Source of the DNA: Flaccisagitta enflata
Lineage: Eukaryota > Chaetognatha > Sagittoidea > Aphragmophora
Direction of reading: 5' to 3'
NCBI GenBank assembly: GCA_965153355.1
Contig: OZ231128.1
Coordinates: 41,540,001 to 41,604,000, forward strand
DNA: 64,000 nucleotides
Under the pieces are notes generated by a model that saw only the letters and a list, made by a program, of their open reading frames with translations, was not told the DNA's origin and made no database searches. The position numbers were made by a program, and so were the translations under genes. Positions 22,584 through 35,425 of the stretch are shown one piece after another (within the stretch, counting starts at the first letter, position 1; each line of letters starts with the position of its first letter).

Positions 22584-23153
22584 ATGCCAATGATTGATAT
22601 ATATCTTGCTACATCTAGTAACATCCTTTTAGGACGGCCCTGCCAAGTTTTGCACTCACCCTGCCAAATATTAAGCATCACCCTGCCAAATTTTAAGTTA
22701 TTAGAACCCTGCCAAATCTTAAGCGTCACCCTGCCAAGTTTTAACTTGGCAGAACCCGGCCAATGATTGATATATGTCTTGCTACATCTAGTAACATCCT
22801 TTTAGGATGGCCCTGCCAAGTTTAGCACTCACCCTGCTAAATCTTAAGTGTCACCCTGCCAAAGTCTAAGTTGGAAATACCCTGCCAATGATTGATATAT
22901 ATCTTGCTACTTCTTGTAACATCCTTTTAGGACAGCCCTGCCAAGTTTTGCACTCACCCTGCCAAATCTTAAGTGTCACCCTGCCAAATTCTAAGTTGGA
23001 AATACCCTGCCAATGATTGATATATATCTTGCTACATCTAGTAACATCCTTTTAGGACCGCCCTGCCAAGTTTTGCACTCACCCTGCCAAATCTTAAGTG
23101 TCACCCTGCCAAATTTCAAATTGGTAGAACCCTGCCAATGATTGATATATATC

Positions 23154-24420
23154 TTAGATATTTGTAGAGATATTTGTAAAGATATTTTTTAGATTTTTGT
23201 AGAGATACTTGTAGAGATACTTGTAGAGATACTTGTAGAGATATTTGTAGAGATATTTGTAGAGATATTTGTAGAGATATTTGTAGAGATATTTGTAGAA
23301 ATATTTGTGGAGATATTTGTAGAGATATTTGTAGAGATATTTGTAGAGATATTTGTAGAGATATTTGTAGAGATATTTGTAGAGATATTTGTAGAGATAT
23401 TTGTAGAGATATTTGTAGAGATATTTGTAAAGATATTTGTAGAGATATTTGTAGAGATATTTGTAGAGATATTTGTAGAGATATTTGTAGAGATATTTGT
23501 AGAGATATTTGTAGAGATATTTGTAGAGATATTTGTAGAGATATTTGTAGAGATATTTGTAGAGATATTTGTAGAGATATTTGTAGAGATATTTGTAGAG
23601 ATATTTGAAGAGATATTTGTAGAGATATTTGTAGAGATATTTGTAGAGATATTTGTAGAGATATTTGTAGAGATATTTGTAGAGATATTTGTAGAGATAT
23701 TTGTAGAGATATTTGTAGAGATATTTGAAGTGATATTTGTAGAGATATTTGTAGAGATATTTGTAGAGATATTTGAAGAGATATTTGTAGAGATATTTGT
23801 AGAGATATTTGTAGAGATATTTGTAGAATATTTGAAGATATTTGAAGAGATATTTTAGAGATATTTGTGGAGATATTTGTAGAGATATTTGTAAAGATAT
23901 TTGTAGAGATATTTGTAGAGATATTTGTAGAGATATTTGTAGAGATATTTGTAGAGATATTTGTAGAGATATTTGTGGAGATATTTGTAGAGATATTTGT
24001 AGAGATATTTGTAGAGATATTTGTAGAGATATTTGTAGAGATATCTGTAGAGATATTTGTAGAGATATTTGTAGAGATATTTGTAGAGATTTTTGTAGAG
24101 ATATTTGTAGAGATATTTGTAGAGATATTTGTAGAGATATTTGTAGAGATATTTATAGAGATATTTGTAGAGATATTTGTAGAGATATTTGTAGAGATAT
24201 TTGTAGAAATATTTGTAGAGATATTTGCAGAGATATTTGAGGAGATATTTGTAGCGATAATTGTAGTAATATTTGTAGAGATATTTGTAAAGATATTTGT
24301 AGAGATATTTGTAAAGATATTTGTAGAGATATTTGTAGAGATATTTGTAGAGATATTTGTAGAGATATTTGTAGAGATATTTGTAGAGATATATGTAGAG
24401 ATAAATGAAGAGATATATTT
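23154..24420 (+). repeat. 12-bp array A3
   Basis: About 105 units; the longest left-arm array. Same start and end junctions as A1. Confidence 0.95.
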
Positions 24421-25866
24421 ATGCCAATGATTGATATATATCTTGCCACATCTAGTAACATCCTTTTAGGACGGCCCTGCCAAGTTTTGCACTCACCCTG
24501 CCAAATCTTAAGCATCACCCTGCCAAATTTTAAGTTGGTAGAACCCTGCCAAATCTTAAGCGTCACCCTGCCAAGTTTTAACTTCGCAGAACCCGGCCAA
24601 TGATTGATATATGTCTTTCTACATCTAGTAGCATCCTTTTAGGATGGCCCTGCCAAGTTTTGCACTCACCCTGCCAAATCTTAAGTGTCACCCTGCCAAA
24701 TTCTAAGTTGGAAATACCCTGCCAATGATTGATATATATCATGCTACATCTAGTAACATCCTTTTAGGGAAAGCCCTGCCAAGTTTTGCACTCACCCTGC
24801 CAAATCTTAAGTGTCACCCTGCCAAATTCTAAGTTGGAAATACCCTGCCAATGATTGATATATATCTTGCTACATCTAGTAACATCCTTTTAGGACCGCC
24901 CTGCCAAGTTTTGCACTCACCCTGCCAAATCTGAAGCGTCACCCTGCCTAATTTTTAGTTGGTAAAACCCTGCCAATGATTGATATATATCTTGCTACAT
25001 CTGGTAACATCCTTTTAGGACTGCCCTGCCAAGTTTTGCACTCACCCTGCCAAATCTTAAGCGTCACCCTGCCAAATTTCAAGTTGGTAAAACCCTGCCA
25101 ATGATTGATATATATCTTGCTACATCTAGAAACATCCTTTTAGAACTGCCCTGCCAAGTTTTGCACTCACCCTGCCAAATCTTAAGCGTCACCCTACCAA
25201 ATTTTAAGTTGATAGAACCCTGCCAATGATTGATATATATCATGCTACATCTAGTAACATCCTTTTAGGACCGCCCTGCCAAGTTTTGCACTCACCCTGC
25301 CAAATCTTAAGCGTCACCCTGCCAAATTTTAAGTTGGTAGAACCCTGCCAATGATTGATATATGTCTTGCTACATCTAGTAACATCCTTTTAGGACCGCC
25401 CTGCCAAGTTTTGCACTCACCCTGCCAAATCTTAAGCGTCACCCTGCCAAATTTTAAGTTGGTAGAACCCTGCCAATGATTGATATATATCTTGCTACAT
25501 CTAGTAACATCCTTTTAGAACAGCCCTGCCAAGTTTTGCAATCACCCTGCCAAATCTTAAGTGTCACCCTGCCAAATTTCAAATTGGTAGAACCCTACCA
25601 ATGATTGATATACATCTTGCTTCATCTAGTAACATCCTTTTAGGACCGCCCTGCCAAGTTTTGCACTCACCCTGCCAAATCTTAAGCGTCAACCTGCCAA
25701 ATTTTAAGTTGATAGAACACTACCAATGATTGATATATATCTTGCTACATCTAGTAACATCCTTTTAGGACCGCCCTGCCAAGTTTTGCACTCACCCTGC
25801 CAAATCTTAAGTGTCACCCTGCCAAATTTCAAATTGGTAGAACCCTGCCAATGATTGATATATATC

Positions 25867-26789
25867 TCAGATATTTGTAGAGATATTTGTAAAGATATTT
25901 TTTAGATTTTTGTAGAGATACTTGTAGAGATACTTGTGGAGATACTTGTAGAGATATTTGTAGAGATATTTGTAGAGATATTTGTAGAGATATTTGTAGA
26001 GATATTTGTAGAAATATTTGTGGAGATATTTGAGGAGATATTTGTAGAGATATTTGTAGAGATATTTGTAGAGATATTTGTTGAGATATTTGTAGAGATA
26101 TTTGTAGAGATATTTGTGGAGATATTTGTAGAGATATTTGTAAAGGTATTTGTAGAGATATTTATAGAGATATTTGTAGAGATATTTGTAGAGATATTTG
26201 TAGAGATATTTGTAGAGATATTTGTAGAGATATTTGTAGAGATATTTGAAGAGACATTTGTAGAGATATTTGTAGAGATATTTGTAGAGATATTTGTAGA
26301 GATATTTGTAGAGATATTTGTAGAGATATTTGTAGAGATATTTGTGGAGATATTTGTAGAGATATTTGTAAAGATATTTGTAGAGATATTTGTAGAGATA
26401 TTTGTAGAGATATTTGTAGAGATTTTTGTGGAGATATTTGTAGAGATATTTGTAGAGATATTTGTAGAGATATTTGTAGAGATATTTGTAGAGATATCTG
26501 TAGAGATATCTGTGGAGATATTTGTAGAGATATTTGTAGAGATATTTGTAGAGATATTTGTAGAAATATTTGTAGAGATATTTGTAGAGATATTTGAGGA
26601 GATATTTGTAGCGATATTTGTAGCGATATTTGTAGAGATATTTGTAGAGATATTTGTAGAGATATTTGTAAAGATATTTGAAGAGATATTTGTAGAGATA
26701 TTTGTAGAGATATTTGTAGAGATATTTGTAGAGATATTTGTGGAGATATTTGAAGAGATATATGTAGAGATAAATGAAGAGATATATTT
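25867..26789 (+). repeat. 12-bp array A4
   Basis: Counterpart of A2 one 4.2-kb period later, with the same order of variant units at its start and end. Confidence 0.95.
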
Positions 26790-27363
26790 ATGCCAATGAT
26801 TGATATATATCTTGCTACATCTAGTAACATCCTTTTAGGACGGCCCTGCCAAGTTTTGCACTCACCCTGCCAAATATTAAGCATCACCCTGCCAAATTTT
26901 AAGTTGGTAGAACCCTGCCAAATCTTAAGCGTCACCCTGCCAAGTTTTAACTTGGCAGAACCCGGCCAATGATTGATATATGTCTTGCTACATCTAGTAA
27001 CATCCTTTTAGGATGGCCCTGCCAAGTTTAGCACTCACCCTGCTAAATCTTAAGTGTCACCCTGCCAAATTCTAAGTTGGAAATACCCTGCCAATGATTG
27101 ATATATATCTTGCTACTTCTTGTAACATCCTTTTAGGACAGCCCTGCCAAGTTTTGCACTCACCCTGCCAAATCTTAAGTGTCACCCTGCCAAATTCTAA
27201 GTTGGAAATACCCTGCCAATGATTGATATATATCTTGCTACATCTAGTAACATCCTTTTAGGACCGCCCTGCCAAGTTTTGCACTCACCCTGCCAAATCT
27301 TAAGTGTCACCCTGCCAAATTTCAAATTGGTAGGTAGAACCCTGCCAATGATTGATGTATATC

Positions 27364-28490
27364 TTAGATATTTGTAGAGATATTTGTAAAGATATTTTTT
27401 AGATTTTTGTAGAGATACTTGTAGAGATACTTGTAGAGATATTTGTAGAGATATTTGTAGAGATATTTGTAGAGATATTTGTAGAAATATTTGTAGAGAT
27501 ATTTGAGGAGATATTTGTAGAGATATTTGTAAAGATATTTGTAGAGATATTTGTAGAGATATTTGTGGAGATATTTGTAGAGATATTTGTAAAGGTATTT
27601 GTAGAGATATTTGTAGAGATATTTGTAAAGATATTTGTAGAGATATTTGAAGAGATATTTGTAGAGATATTTGTAGAGATATTTGTAGAGATATTTGAAG
27701 AGATATTTGTAGAGATATTTGTAGAGATATTTGTGGAGATATTTGTAGAGATATTTGTAAAGGTATTTGTAGAGATATTTGTAGAGATATTTGTAGAGAT
27801 ATTTTTAGAGATATTTGTAGAGATATTTGTAGAGATATTTGTAGAGATATTTGTAGAGATATTTGAAGAGATATTTGTAGAGATATTTGTAGAGATATTT
27901 GTAGAGATATTCGTAGAGATGTTTGTAGAGATATTTGTAGAGATATTTGTAGAGATATTTGTGGAGATATTTGTAGAGATATTTGTAGAGATATTTGTAG
28001 AGATATTTGTAGAGATATTTGTAGAGATATTTGTAGAGATATTTGTAGAGATTTTTGTAGAGATATTTGTAGAGATATTTGTAGAGATATTTGTAGAGAT
28101 ATTTGTAGAGATATTTATAGAGATATTTGTAGAGATATTTATAGAGATATTTGTAGAGATATTTGTAGAGATATTTGTAGAGATATCTGTAGAGATATTT
28201 GTAGAGATATTTGTAGAGATATTTGTAGAGATGTTTGTAGAGATATTTGTAGAGATATTTGTAGAGATATTTGTAGAAATATTTGTAGAGATATTTGTAG
28301 AGATATTTGAAGAGATATTTGTAGCGATATTTGTAGCGATATTTGTAGAGATATTTGTAGAGATATTTGTAGAGATATTTGTAAAGATATTTGTAGAGAT
28401 ATTTGTAGAGATATTTGTAGAGATATTTGTAGAGATATTTGTAGAGATATTTGTAGAGATATATGTAGAGATAAATGAAGAGATATATTT
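27364..28490 (+). repeat. 12-bp array A5
   Basis: Counterpart of A3 one 4.2-kb period later; same junctions. Confidence 0.95.
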
Positions 28491-29433
28491 ATGCCAATGA
28501 TTGATATATATCTTGCTACATCTAGTAACATCCTTTTAGGACGGCCCTGCCAAGTTTTGCACTCACCCTGCCAAATCTTAAGCATCACCCTGCCAAATAT
28601 TAAGTTGGTAGAATCCTGCCAAATCTTAAGCGTCACCCTGCCAAGTTGTAAATTGGCAGAACCCGGCCAATGATTGATATATGTCTTGCTACATGTAGTA
28701 ACATCCTTTTAGGATGGCCCTGCCAAGTTTTGCACTCACCCTGCCAAATCTTAAGTGTCACCCTGCCAAATTCTAAGTTGGAAATACCCTGCCAATGATT
28801 GATATATATCTTGCTACATCTAGTAACATCCTTTTAGGACAGCCCTGCCAAGTTTTGCACTCACCCTGCCAAATCTTAAGTGTCACCCTGCCAAATTCTA
28901 AGTTGGAAATACCCTGCCAATGATTGATATATGTCTTGCTACATCTAGTAACATCCTTTTAGGACCGCCCTGCCAAGTTTTGCACTCACCCTGCCAAATC
29001 TTAAGCGTCACCCTGCCAAATTTTAAGTTGGTAGAACCCTGCCAATTATTGACATATGTCTTGCTAAATCCAGTAACATTCTTTTAGGACCGCCCTGCCA
29101 AGTTTCACACTCACCCTGCCAAATCTTTAGGATCACCCTGCAGAGATTTTTACATGTAGAACCCTACCAAGGATTATATGTATCTTGCTACATCTAGTAA
29201 CATCCTTTTAGGACCGCCCTGCCAAGTTTTGCACTCACCCTGCCAAAGTTAAAGGTCACCCTGCCAAATTCTAAGTTGGTAAAACCCTGCCATTGATTGA
29301 TATATATCGTGCTACATCTAGCAACATCCTTTTAGAACCGCCCTGCTAAGTTTTGCACTCACCCTGCCAAATCTTAAGCGTCACCCTGCCAAATTTCAAA
29401 TTGGTAGAACCCTGCCAATGGTTGATATATATC

Positions 29434-30250
29434 TTTGATATTTGTAGAGATATTTGAAGAGATATTTCTGAGATATTTGTAGAGATACTTGTAGAGATAC
29501 TTGTAGAGATATTTGTAGAGATATTTGTAGAGAAATATTTGTAGAGATATTTGTAGAGATATTTGTAGTGATATTTGTAGAAATATTTATAGAGATATTT
29601 GTAGAGATATTTGTAATGATATTTGTAGAGAAATTTTTAGAGATATTTGAGGAGATATTTGTAGACATATTTGTAGAGGTATTTGTAGAGATATTTGTAG
29701 ATATATTTGTAGAGATATTTGTAGAGATATTTGTCGAGATATTTGTCGAGATATTTGTCGAGATATTTGTAGAGATATTTGTAGAGATATTTGTAGAGAT
29801 ATTTGTAGAGATATTTGTAGAGATATTTGTAGAGATATTTGTAAAGATATTTGTAGAGATATTTGTAGAGATATTTGTAGAGATATTTTTAGAGAGATTT
29901 GCAGAGATATTTGCAGAGATAATTGCAGAGATGTTTGTAGAGATGTTTGTAGAGATATTTGTAGAGATATCTGTAGAGATATTTGTAGAGATATTTGTAG
30001 AGATATTTGTAGAGATATTTGTTGAGATATTTGTAGTGATATCTGTAGAGATATTTGTAGAGATATTTTTAGAGACATTTGTAGAGATATTTGTGGAGAT
30101 ATTTGTAGAGATATTTGTAGAGATATTTGTAGAGATATTTGTAGACATATTTGTAGAGATATTTGTAGAGATCTTTGTAGAGATATTTGTAGAGATATTT
30201 GTAGAGATCTTTGTAGAGACATATGTAGAGATATATGTAGAGATATAGTT
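29434..30250 (+). repeat. 12-bp array A6
   Basis: More diverged array (TCGAG, TAGTG and TTTTAG variants), ending TATAGTTATGCCAATG. Confidence 0.95.
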
Positions 30251-31547
30251 ATGCCAATGATAGATGTATATCCTGCTACATCTAGTGACATCCTTTTTCG
30301 GACCGCCCTGCCAAGTTTTGCACTCACCCTGCCTAATCTTAAGCGTCACCACGCCAAATTTTAAGTTGGTAGAACCCTGCCAATGATTGATATATGTCTT
30401 TCTACATCTAGTAACATCCTTTTAGGACCGCCCTGCCAAGTTTTGCACTCACCCTGCCAAATCTTAAGCGTCACCCTGCCAAATATTAGGTTTGTAGAAC
30501 CTGCTAATGATTTATATATGTCTTTCTACATCTAGTAATATCCTTTTAGGACTGCCCTGCCAAATTTTTCACTTAGCCTGCCAAATCTTAAGCTTCAGCC
30601 TGCCAAATTTTAAGTTGGTAGAACCCTGCCAAATCTTAAGCGTCACCCTGCCAAATTTTAAGTTGGTAGAACCCTGCCAATGATTGACATATGTCTTGCT
30701 ATATCTAGTAACATCCTTTTTGGACCGCCCTGCCAAGTTTTGCACTCACCCTGCCAAATCTTTAGGATCACCCTGCGGATCCTAGCAAGGATTATATGTA
30801 TCTTGCTACATCTAGTAACATCCTTTTAGGACCGCCCTGCCAAGTTTTGCACTCACCCAAATCTTAAGTGTCACCCTGCCAAATTTCAAATTGGTAGAAC
30901 CCTGCCAATGATTGATATATATCTTGCTACATCTAGTAACATCCTTTCAGGACCGCCCTGCCAAGTTTTGCACTCACCCGGCTAAATCTTAAGCATCACC
31001 CTGCCAAATTTTTAATTGGTAGAACCCTGCCATGGCTTGATATATATCTTGTTGCATCTAGCAACATCCTTTTAGGACCGACCTGCCAAGTTTTGCACTC
31101 ACCCTGCCAAATCTTAAGGATCACCCTGCCATGTTTTATAAAGGTAGAACCCTGCCAAGAATTGATACATATCTTGCTACATCCAGTAACATTCTTTTAG
31201 GACCGCCCTGCCCAGTTTCACACTCACCCTGCCAAATCTTTAGGATCACCCTGCCAAGATTTATACATGTAGAACCCTACAAAGGATTATATGTATCTTG
31301 CTACATCTAGTAACATCCTTTTAGGACCACCCTGCCAAGTTTTGCACTCACCCTGCCAAATCTTAAGCGTCACCCTGCCAAATTCTAAGTTGGTAGAACC
31401 CTGCAAATCATTGATATATATCTTGCTACATCTAGTAACATCCTTTTAGGACCGCCCTGCCAAGTTTTGCACTCTTCCTGCCAAATCTTAAGCATCACCC
31501 TGCCAAATTTCAAATTGGTAGAACCCTGCCAATGATTGCTATATATC

Positions 31548-32040
31548 TTAGATATTTGTAGAGATATTTGAAGAGATAATTTAGAGATATTTGTAGAGAT
31601 ACTTGTAGAGATACTTGTAGAGATATTTGTAGAGATATTTGTAGTGATACTTGTAGAGATATATTTGTAGAGATATTTGTAGAGATATTTGTAGAGATAT
31701 TTGTAGAGATATTTGTAGAGATATTTGTAGAGATATTTGTAGAGATATTTGTAGAGATATTTGTAGAGATATTTGTAGAGATATTCGTAGAGATATTTGT
31801 GGAGATATTTGAGGAGATATTTGAGGAGATATTTGTAGACATATTTGTAGAGATATTTGTAGAGATATTTGTAGAGATATTTGTATAGATATTTGTCGAG
31901 ATATTTTTCAAGATATTTGTCAAGATATTTGTCAAGATATTTGCAGAGATGTTTGTAGAGATATATGTAGAGATATATGTAGAGATACATGTAGAGATAT
32001 ATGTAAAGATATTTGTAGAGATATATGTAGAGATATATGT
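31548..32040 (+). repeat. 12-bp array A7
   Basis: Shortest left array, next to the core, with many TATATGTAGAGA variants at its inner end. Confidence 0.95.
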
Positions 32041-32369
32041 ATTCCAATGATTGATATATATCTTGCTACATCTAGTAATATCCTTTTAGGAATCCCCTGC
32101 CAAGTTTTGCACTCACCCTGCCAAACCTTAAGTGTCACCCTGCCAAATTTCAAATTGGTAGAACCCTGCCAATGATTGATATATATCTTGCTACATTTAG
32201 TAACATCCTTTTAGGACCGCCCTGCCAAGTTTTGCACTCACCCTGCCAAGAGAGAGAGAGAGAGAAAGACAGAATAAAAGTAAGTACGGACGGAGGAGAA
32301 GAAGGAGGAGAAAATTCCCCATATGTGTGAAAGCATAGGTCACCGACCCTTTTGGGGCCGCTGCCCAAA

Positions 32370-32493
32370 AAGGGTACCACCCGATCAACAACCCGACCGA
32401 CCAACCAACCAACTGACCAACCAACCAACCGACCGACCTACCAATGGGGAGACCGACATTGCGGGATGTAGAGCCGTGTAGCACGCGACTAAA
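32370..32493 (-). repeat. REP1 copy
   Basis: A CCGACCAACC-type tract followed by GCGGGATGTAGAGCC and GCACGCGACTAAAAC. The hairpin arm next to the tract is partly decayed. Confidence 0.65.
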
Positions 32494-32713
32494 ACAAGGC
32501 CGTATACACGGCTACCAAAGTCGCGTGCGGGTGGGCAGGGGCAGTTATAAAAAAGGTTATTCAAGTGATTGGGCAGGAGCAGCAATGCAAAAACCGCCCA
32601 TAAATGCTGAAAAAAGCTAACGGGGACGGACCGACCGACGAACCGACCGACCGACAGACAGACCAACCGACCGACATAGCGGGTCATAGAGTCGCGTAGC
32701 ACGCGACTAAAAA
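32494..32713 (-). repeat. REP1, best-preserved copy, TCGCG-stem
   Basis: Reads AACAAGGCCGTATACACGGC, AGTCGCGTGC at 32519-32528, GGGTGGGCAGGGGCAG, a spacer, the CGGACCGACCG tract, CATAGCGGGTCATAG, and the hairpin AGTCGCGTAGCACGCGACT at 32690-32708 (perfect 8-bp stem), then AAAAAG. All diagnostic parts of the family are present. Confidence 0.8.
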
Positions 32714-33039
32714 GAGATGAGGAACGAAGATGTTGGAAACAAAGGAAGAAACAGTGAGAAAGGAAATAGTTGCAAAAGAAAATGATCAGCAATACCCGTA
32801 TCCTCTGAGTAAGTGTACATGGGGATAAGGTGAGGAGAGTGGCTGCAGCCTCAGGCAGCCTCAGAGGGGCCAATGATCCCTTATTCAACATAGGGCAACC
32901 AAAAAACAAGGCCATTGCGTTACAGGTCCTGTGCGGTTGTTAAGACCATAAGACTAAAAGACTAATAGACCAAAAGACTTAAAGACTTAATGTAAATTTA
33001 ATTCAAATAACTTAAAATGACTTACAATGACTTAAAATG

Positions 33040-33140
33040 AAGTAAAATGGCGAAAAAAAGCTAAGCGTGACGGACCGACAGACGGACGGACCGACCGACG
33101 AACTGACGGACAGAGTGACGTGCAAGCGACTAAAAAAAAA
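33040..33140 (-). repeat. REP1 partial copy
   Basis: GTGACGGACCGACAGACGG tract followed by GTGCAAGCGACTAAAA; preceded by AATGACTTAAAATGA units like those inside the long copies. Confidence 0.6.
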
Positions 33141-33335
33141 AAATTCAAATAATTTTCATAGTATTGTTAACAAAACCAAAATTCTGTGATACCAAGCTTT
33201 TTTTTACTTTTAATTAAGTGGTTGAAGTTGAAATCACAAAATCCAAGTGAAAAACTGTTATTCAAAAAGAATAAAAGTTTTTATATCGAAATTAATGATA
33301 CAGATGAACCGATATTCAACTTTCTAAACAAGATA

Positions 33336-33509
33336 CAGTAGGACCCCGCCTCATCGGTCCCATTGAGACTGAAGATTTTTCACCTTAATCTCAGGTTCAC
33401 TTTTCAGGAGAAAGGAAATCACATTGAAAACTAATATTTGGGGCCTTAAAATATTGACCTTAATTAATGAGGAACCGTTAAAGGCGGGTCTGTTATGCGG
33501 GGTTCCACT
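33336..33509. mobile_element. Pogo/Tigger-type MITE (174 bp), TA-flanked
   Basis: Ends CAGTAGGACCCCGCC and, in inverse, CAGTGGAACCCCGCA, the typical terminal sequence of pogo-group elements. Flanked by TA at 33334-33335 and 33510-33511. No coding capacity. Confidence 0.8.
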
Positions 33510-33972
33510 GTAGGTTTTTTTTTTTGCATATTTCAAATATTTGCTACTGCAAAAAAAAAAACAATCGAGCCGTAATAGATAGAAAATGGTCAACTATGCT
33601 AAATTGAAATCGAAACTGGTCAAAAATATCTTTTCTTTCTTGAACAATAAATGTCAAGTAGTTTGTAACCATAATCTAACTTTGGTTTATCCTAAAATTG
33701 CATAACTAAAATTTGATATCTTAATACTTTCCCATACTTGAAAAAGATCACCCTGTAGGTGAATTAGCAGTGCAGTGTTGCTTTACATTACTAGCTGCAT
33801 GAATTTTGATTTTGATTTCTTTAATTTTCCCATAGGAAATCATAGGTCACAGGTCCCTCTTGGGCCGCTTCCCAAAAAGAAATACAATGCGAGCCATAAA
33901 AAAAAGATTAAAGCTGAGAAATTGCAACAGTTTTAGTAACGTTTGTCCTTTGTAAACTATGAAAAAAATTCT

Positions 33973-34040
33973 TTTTAAGTGCGTCCTCGCACATCTGTAA
34001 GAGGTCATGTCCGTCTGTTTGTTGGTCCGGTAACGCAAAC
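33973..34040 (+). repeat. REP1 partial copy, GTGCG-stem
   Basis: Hairpin region AGTGCGTCCTCGCACATCT at 33978-33996 (stem GTGCG/CGCAC), then GTAAGAGG and GTCCGTCTG. Confidence 0.6.
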
Positions 34041-34182
34041 ATTTGAAATGTGCAAAATGGTTGAATCTGACGTAGTTAATCCTTTTCTTACCTCATGCCT
34101 TACTGCATTCTTTTTCATTCATGTATTTATTCATTCATTCATTCATTCATTCATTCATTCATTCATTCATTCATTCATTCAT

Positions 34183-34350
34183 TTTTAGTTGCGGACACGC
34201 AACTCTATAAGAGACTTTGTCCGTCGGTCCGTTGGTCGGTTGGTTGGTCGGTCGGTTGGTCCGTCACGCTCAAGTTGAAAAGTAGGAAAAAGCACATTTC
34301 CGCCCCTGCCCACCCGTCCGCAACTGGTGGCCGTGTATCTGTCCTTGTTT
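34183..34350 (+). repeat. REP1 complete copy, TTGCG-stem
   Basis: Hairpin AGTTGCGGACACGCAACT at 34187-34204, TCTATAAGAGACTTTGTCCG, GGTCGGTTGG tract, TTTCCGCCCCTGCCCACCC, then GTCCGCAACT at 34316-34325 (exact reverse complement of the first ten hairpin bases) and GGTGGCCGTGTATC...TTGTTT. Confidence 0.8.
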
Positions 34351-34814
34351 CATTCAATCCTTCATCCGTTCATCAAAAACGTTTATTTACAAATTCTTAA
34401 TCAAGCGAGGCGCACTTATTGGCCATAACTTGGCCTTGTTTTCCTACATATGTATTGATACATTGTTCTTCATTCTTACATAAAATCCAAATAAGTTGAT
34501 CAAATTCAATAGGACTGGTGGCAAATTGTTCAATTTCTTAAGCTCTTTAAAATGCTTATAAATAACAATTCTATTTATCTAATATCAGCTGTATAAAACT
34601 AGTCTTTAGTTTTTACTTTTTTATGAGACGCACTGTAGTGAAAGAAGGGAAGAAAAAATCAAGGAAAACCAAAAGAAAATAGAAACAAGAAGAGAAAGAA
34701 AAAACAAAATGATAAAGAGAGAAGAAAACAAGAAAGCAAGCGAGCAAGCGACCAAGCAAGACAGAAAAAAAGAAAGAAAGAAAGAAAGAAAGAGAGAAAG
34801 AAAGAAAGAAAGGA

Positions 34815-34861
<47 letters not shown>

Positions 34862-35035
34862 GAAGGAAGGAAAAAAGAAAGAAAGCAAGAGAGAAACTGC
34901 TTTCTAGGTATGTGTGTTGGTGGGGGGCCATGGGGTGTGGATTGGGATTGGATGTCCCTGCCCACCCGTCCGCACCAAAATTGCGACCCCGCCTCACTTG
35001 TTGTCTTTTCTTTGCCAGATTCATTTTTCTTTGCT

Positions 35036-35200
35036 TTTTTAGTCGCATGAGACTCTACACCTCGCTTCGTCCGTCTGTCCATCAGTTGATCGGTCTGTTG
35101 GTCCATCACATTTTAGCTTTTTTTAGTTATACTCTTTAATCTCAATGCTGCTCCCCAAAAAAGTCTAATGAACAAAATTAGCCCCCCCCCCCGCCCCCTG
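35036..35200 (+). repeat. REP1 copy interrupted by the BEL element
   Basis: Begins TTTTTAGTCGCATGAGACTC and CACCTCGCTTCGTCCGTC. Its distal CCCTGCCCACC box is split by the retrotransposon: CCCTG at 35196-35200, continuing CCCTGCCCACCGC from 43128. Confidence 0.65.
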
Positions 35201-35386
35201 TAAAATAAATGGAGGGGTTGGTTATAATGAACCTGCTGTTGATAGGATGACAAAATAATAGAAGATAAAGCTGATTGAAGATATTTGAGTTTCGAGGATT
35301 TAAATCAGTTTCACTCCTTTTATTTTGCTGAGGTTATCAATTTCAAACGGGAGCAATTGGGAATTGTGATTGTAGTCGGGATTCTG

Positions 35387-35425
<39 letters not shown>

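Larger units (their letters stand above)
20218..28490 (+). repeat. Two tandem copies of a 4.2-kb higher-order repeat
   Basis: Landmarks repeat at a constant offset: the satellite block starting 20218 recurs at 24421 (4203 bp) and that at 22584 recurs at 26790 (4206 bp). Array and satellite variants are in the same order. Each copy holds two satellite blocks and two 12-bp arrays. Confidence 0.8.
18271..32252 (+). repeat. 125-bp satellite, left arm (CCCTGCCAA orientation)
   Basis: The unit is 125 bp, measured from successive CCAATGATTG at 18295, 18420, 18545, 18670, 18795, 18920 and 19045. Each unit has four CCCTGCCAA boxes spaced 56, 21, 22 and 26 bp. Blocks of this satellite alternate with seven 12-bp arrays. 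Units near 29090-29180, 30740-30800 and 31190-31280 are more diverged. Frames of about 60-90 codons across it are artefacts. Confidence 0.95.
32253..35200. other. Core of the giant element, left part
   Basis: The left arm ends in CCCTGCCAAG followed by GAGAGA. The core then holds a GGGCCGCTGCCC-type arm (about 32328-32368, related to IR-A/IR-B), REP1 copies, a related GCAGCC segment at 32786-32885, a pogo-type MITE, (TTCA)n at 34128-34182, (GAAA)n at 34766-34876 and another GGGCCGCTTCCC arm at 33843-33880. 33140-33330, 33512-33840 and 34350-34765 show nothing else. Confidence 0.7.

Noticed and set aside
19401-32047. Long open frames (up to 349 codons) with EIFV, SLQI, TNIS, RDIC or YKYL repeats in the left arm
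   Set aside because: The unit is 12 bp, a multiple of three without stops in several frames, so open frames arise on both strands at once. There is no other sign of coding.
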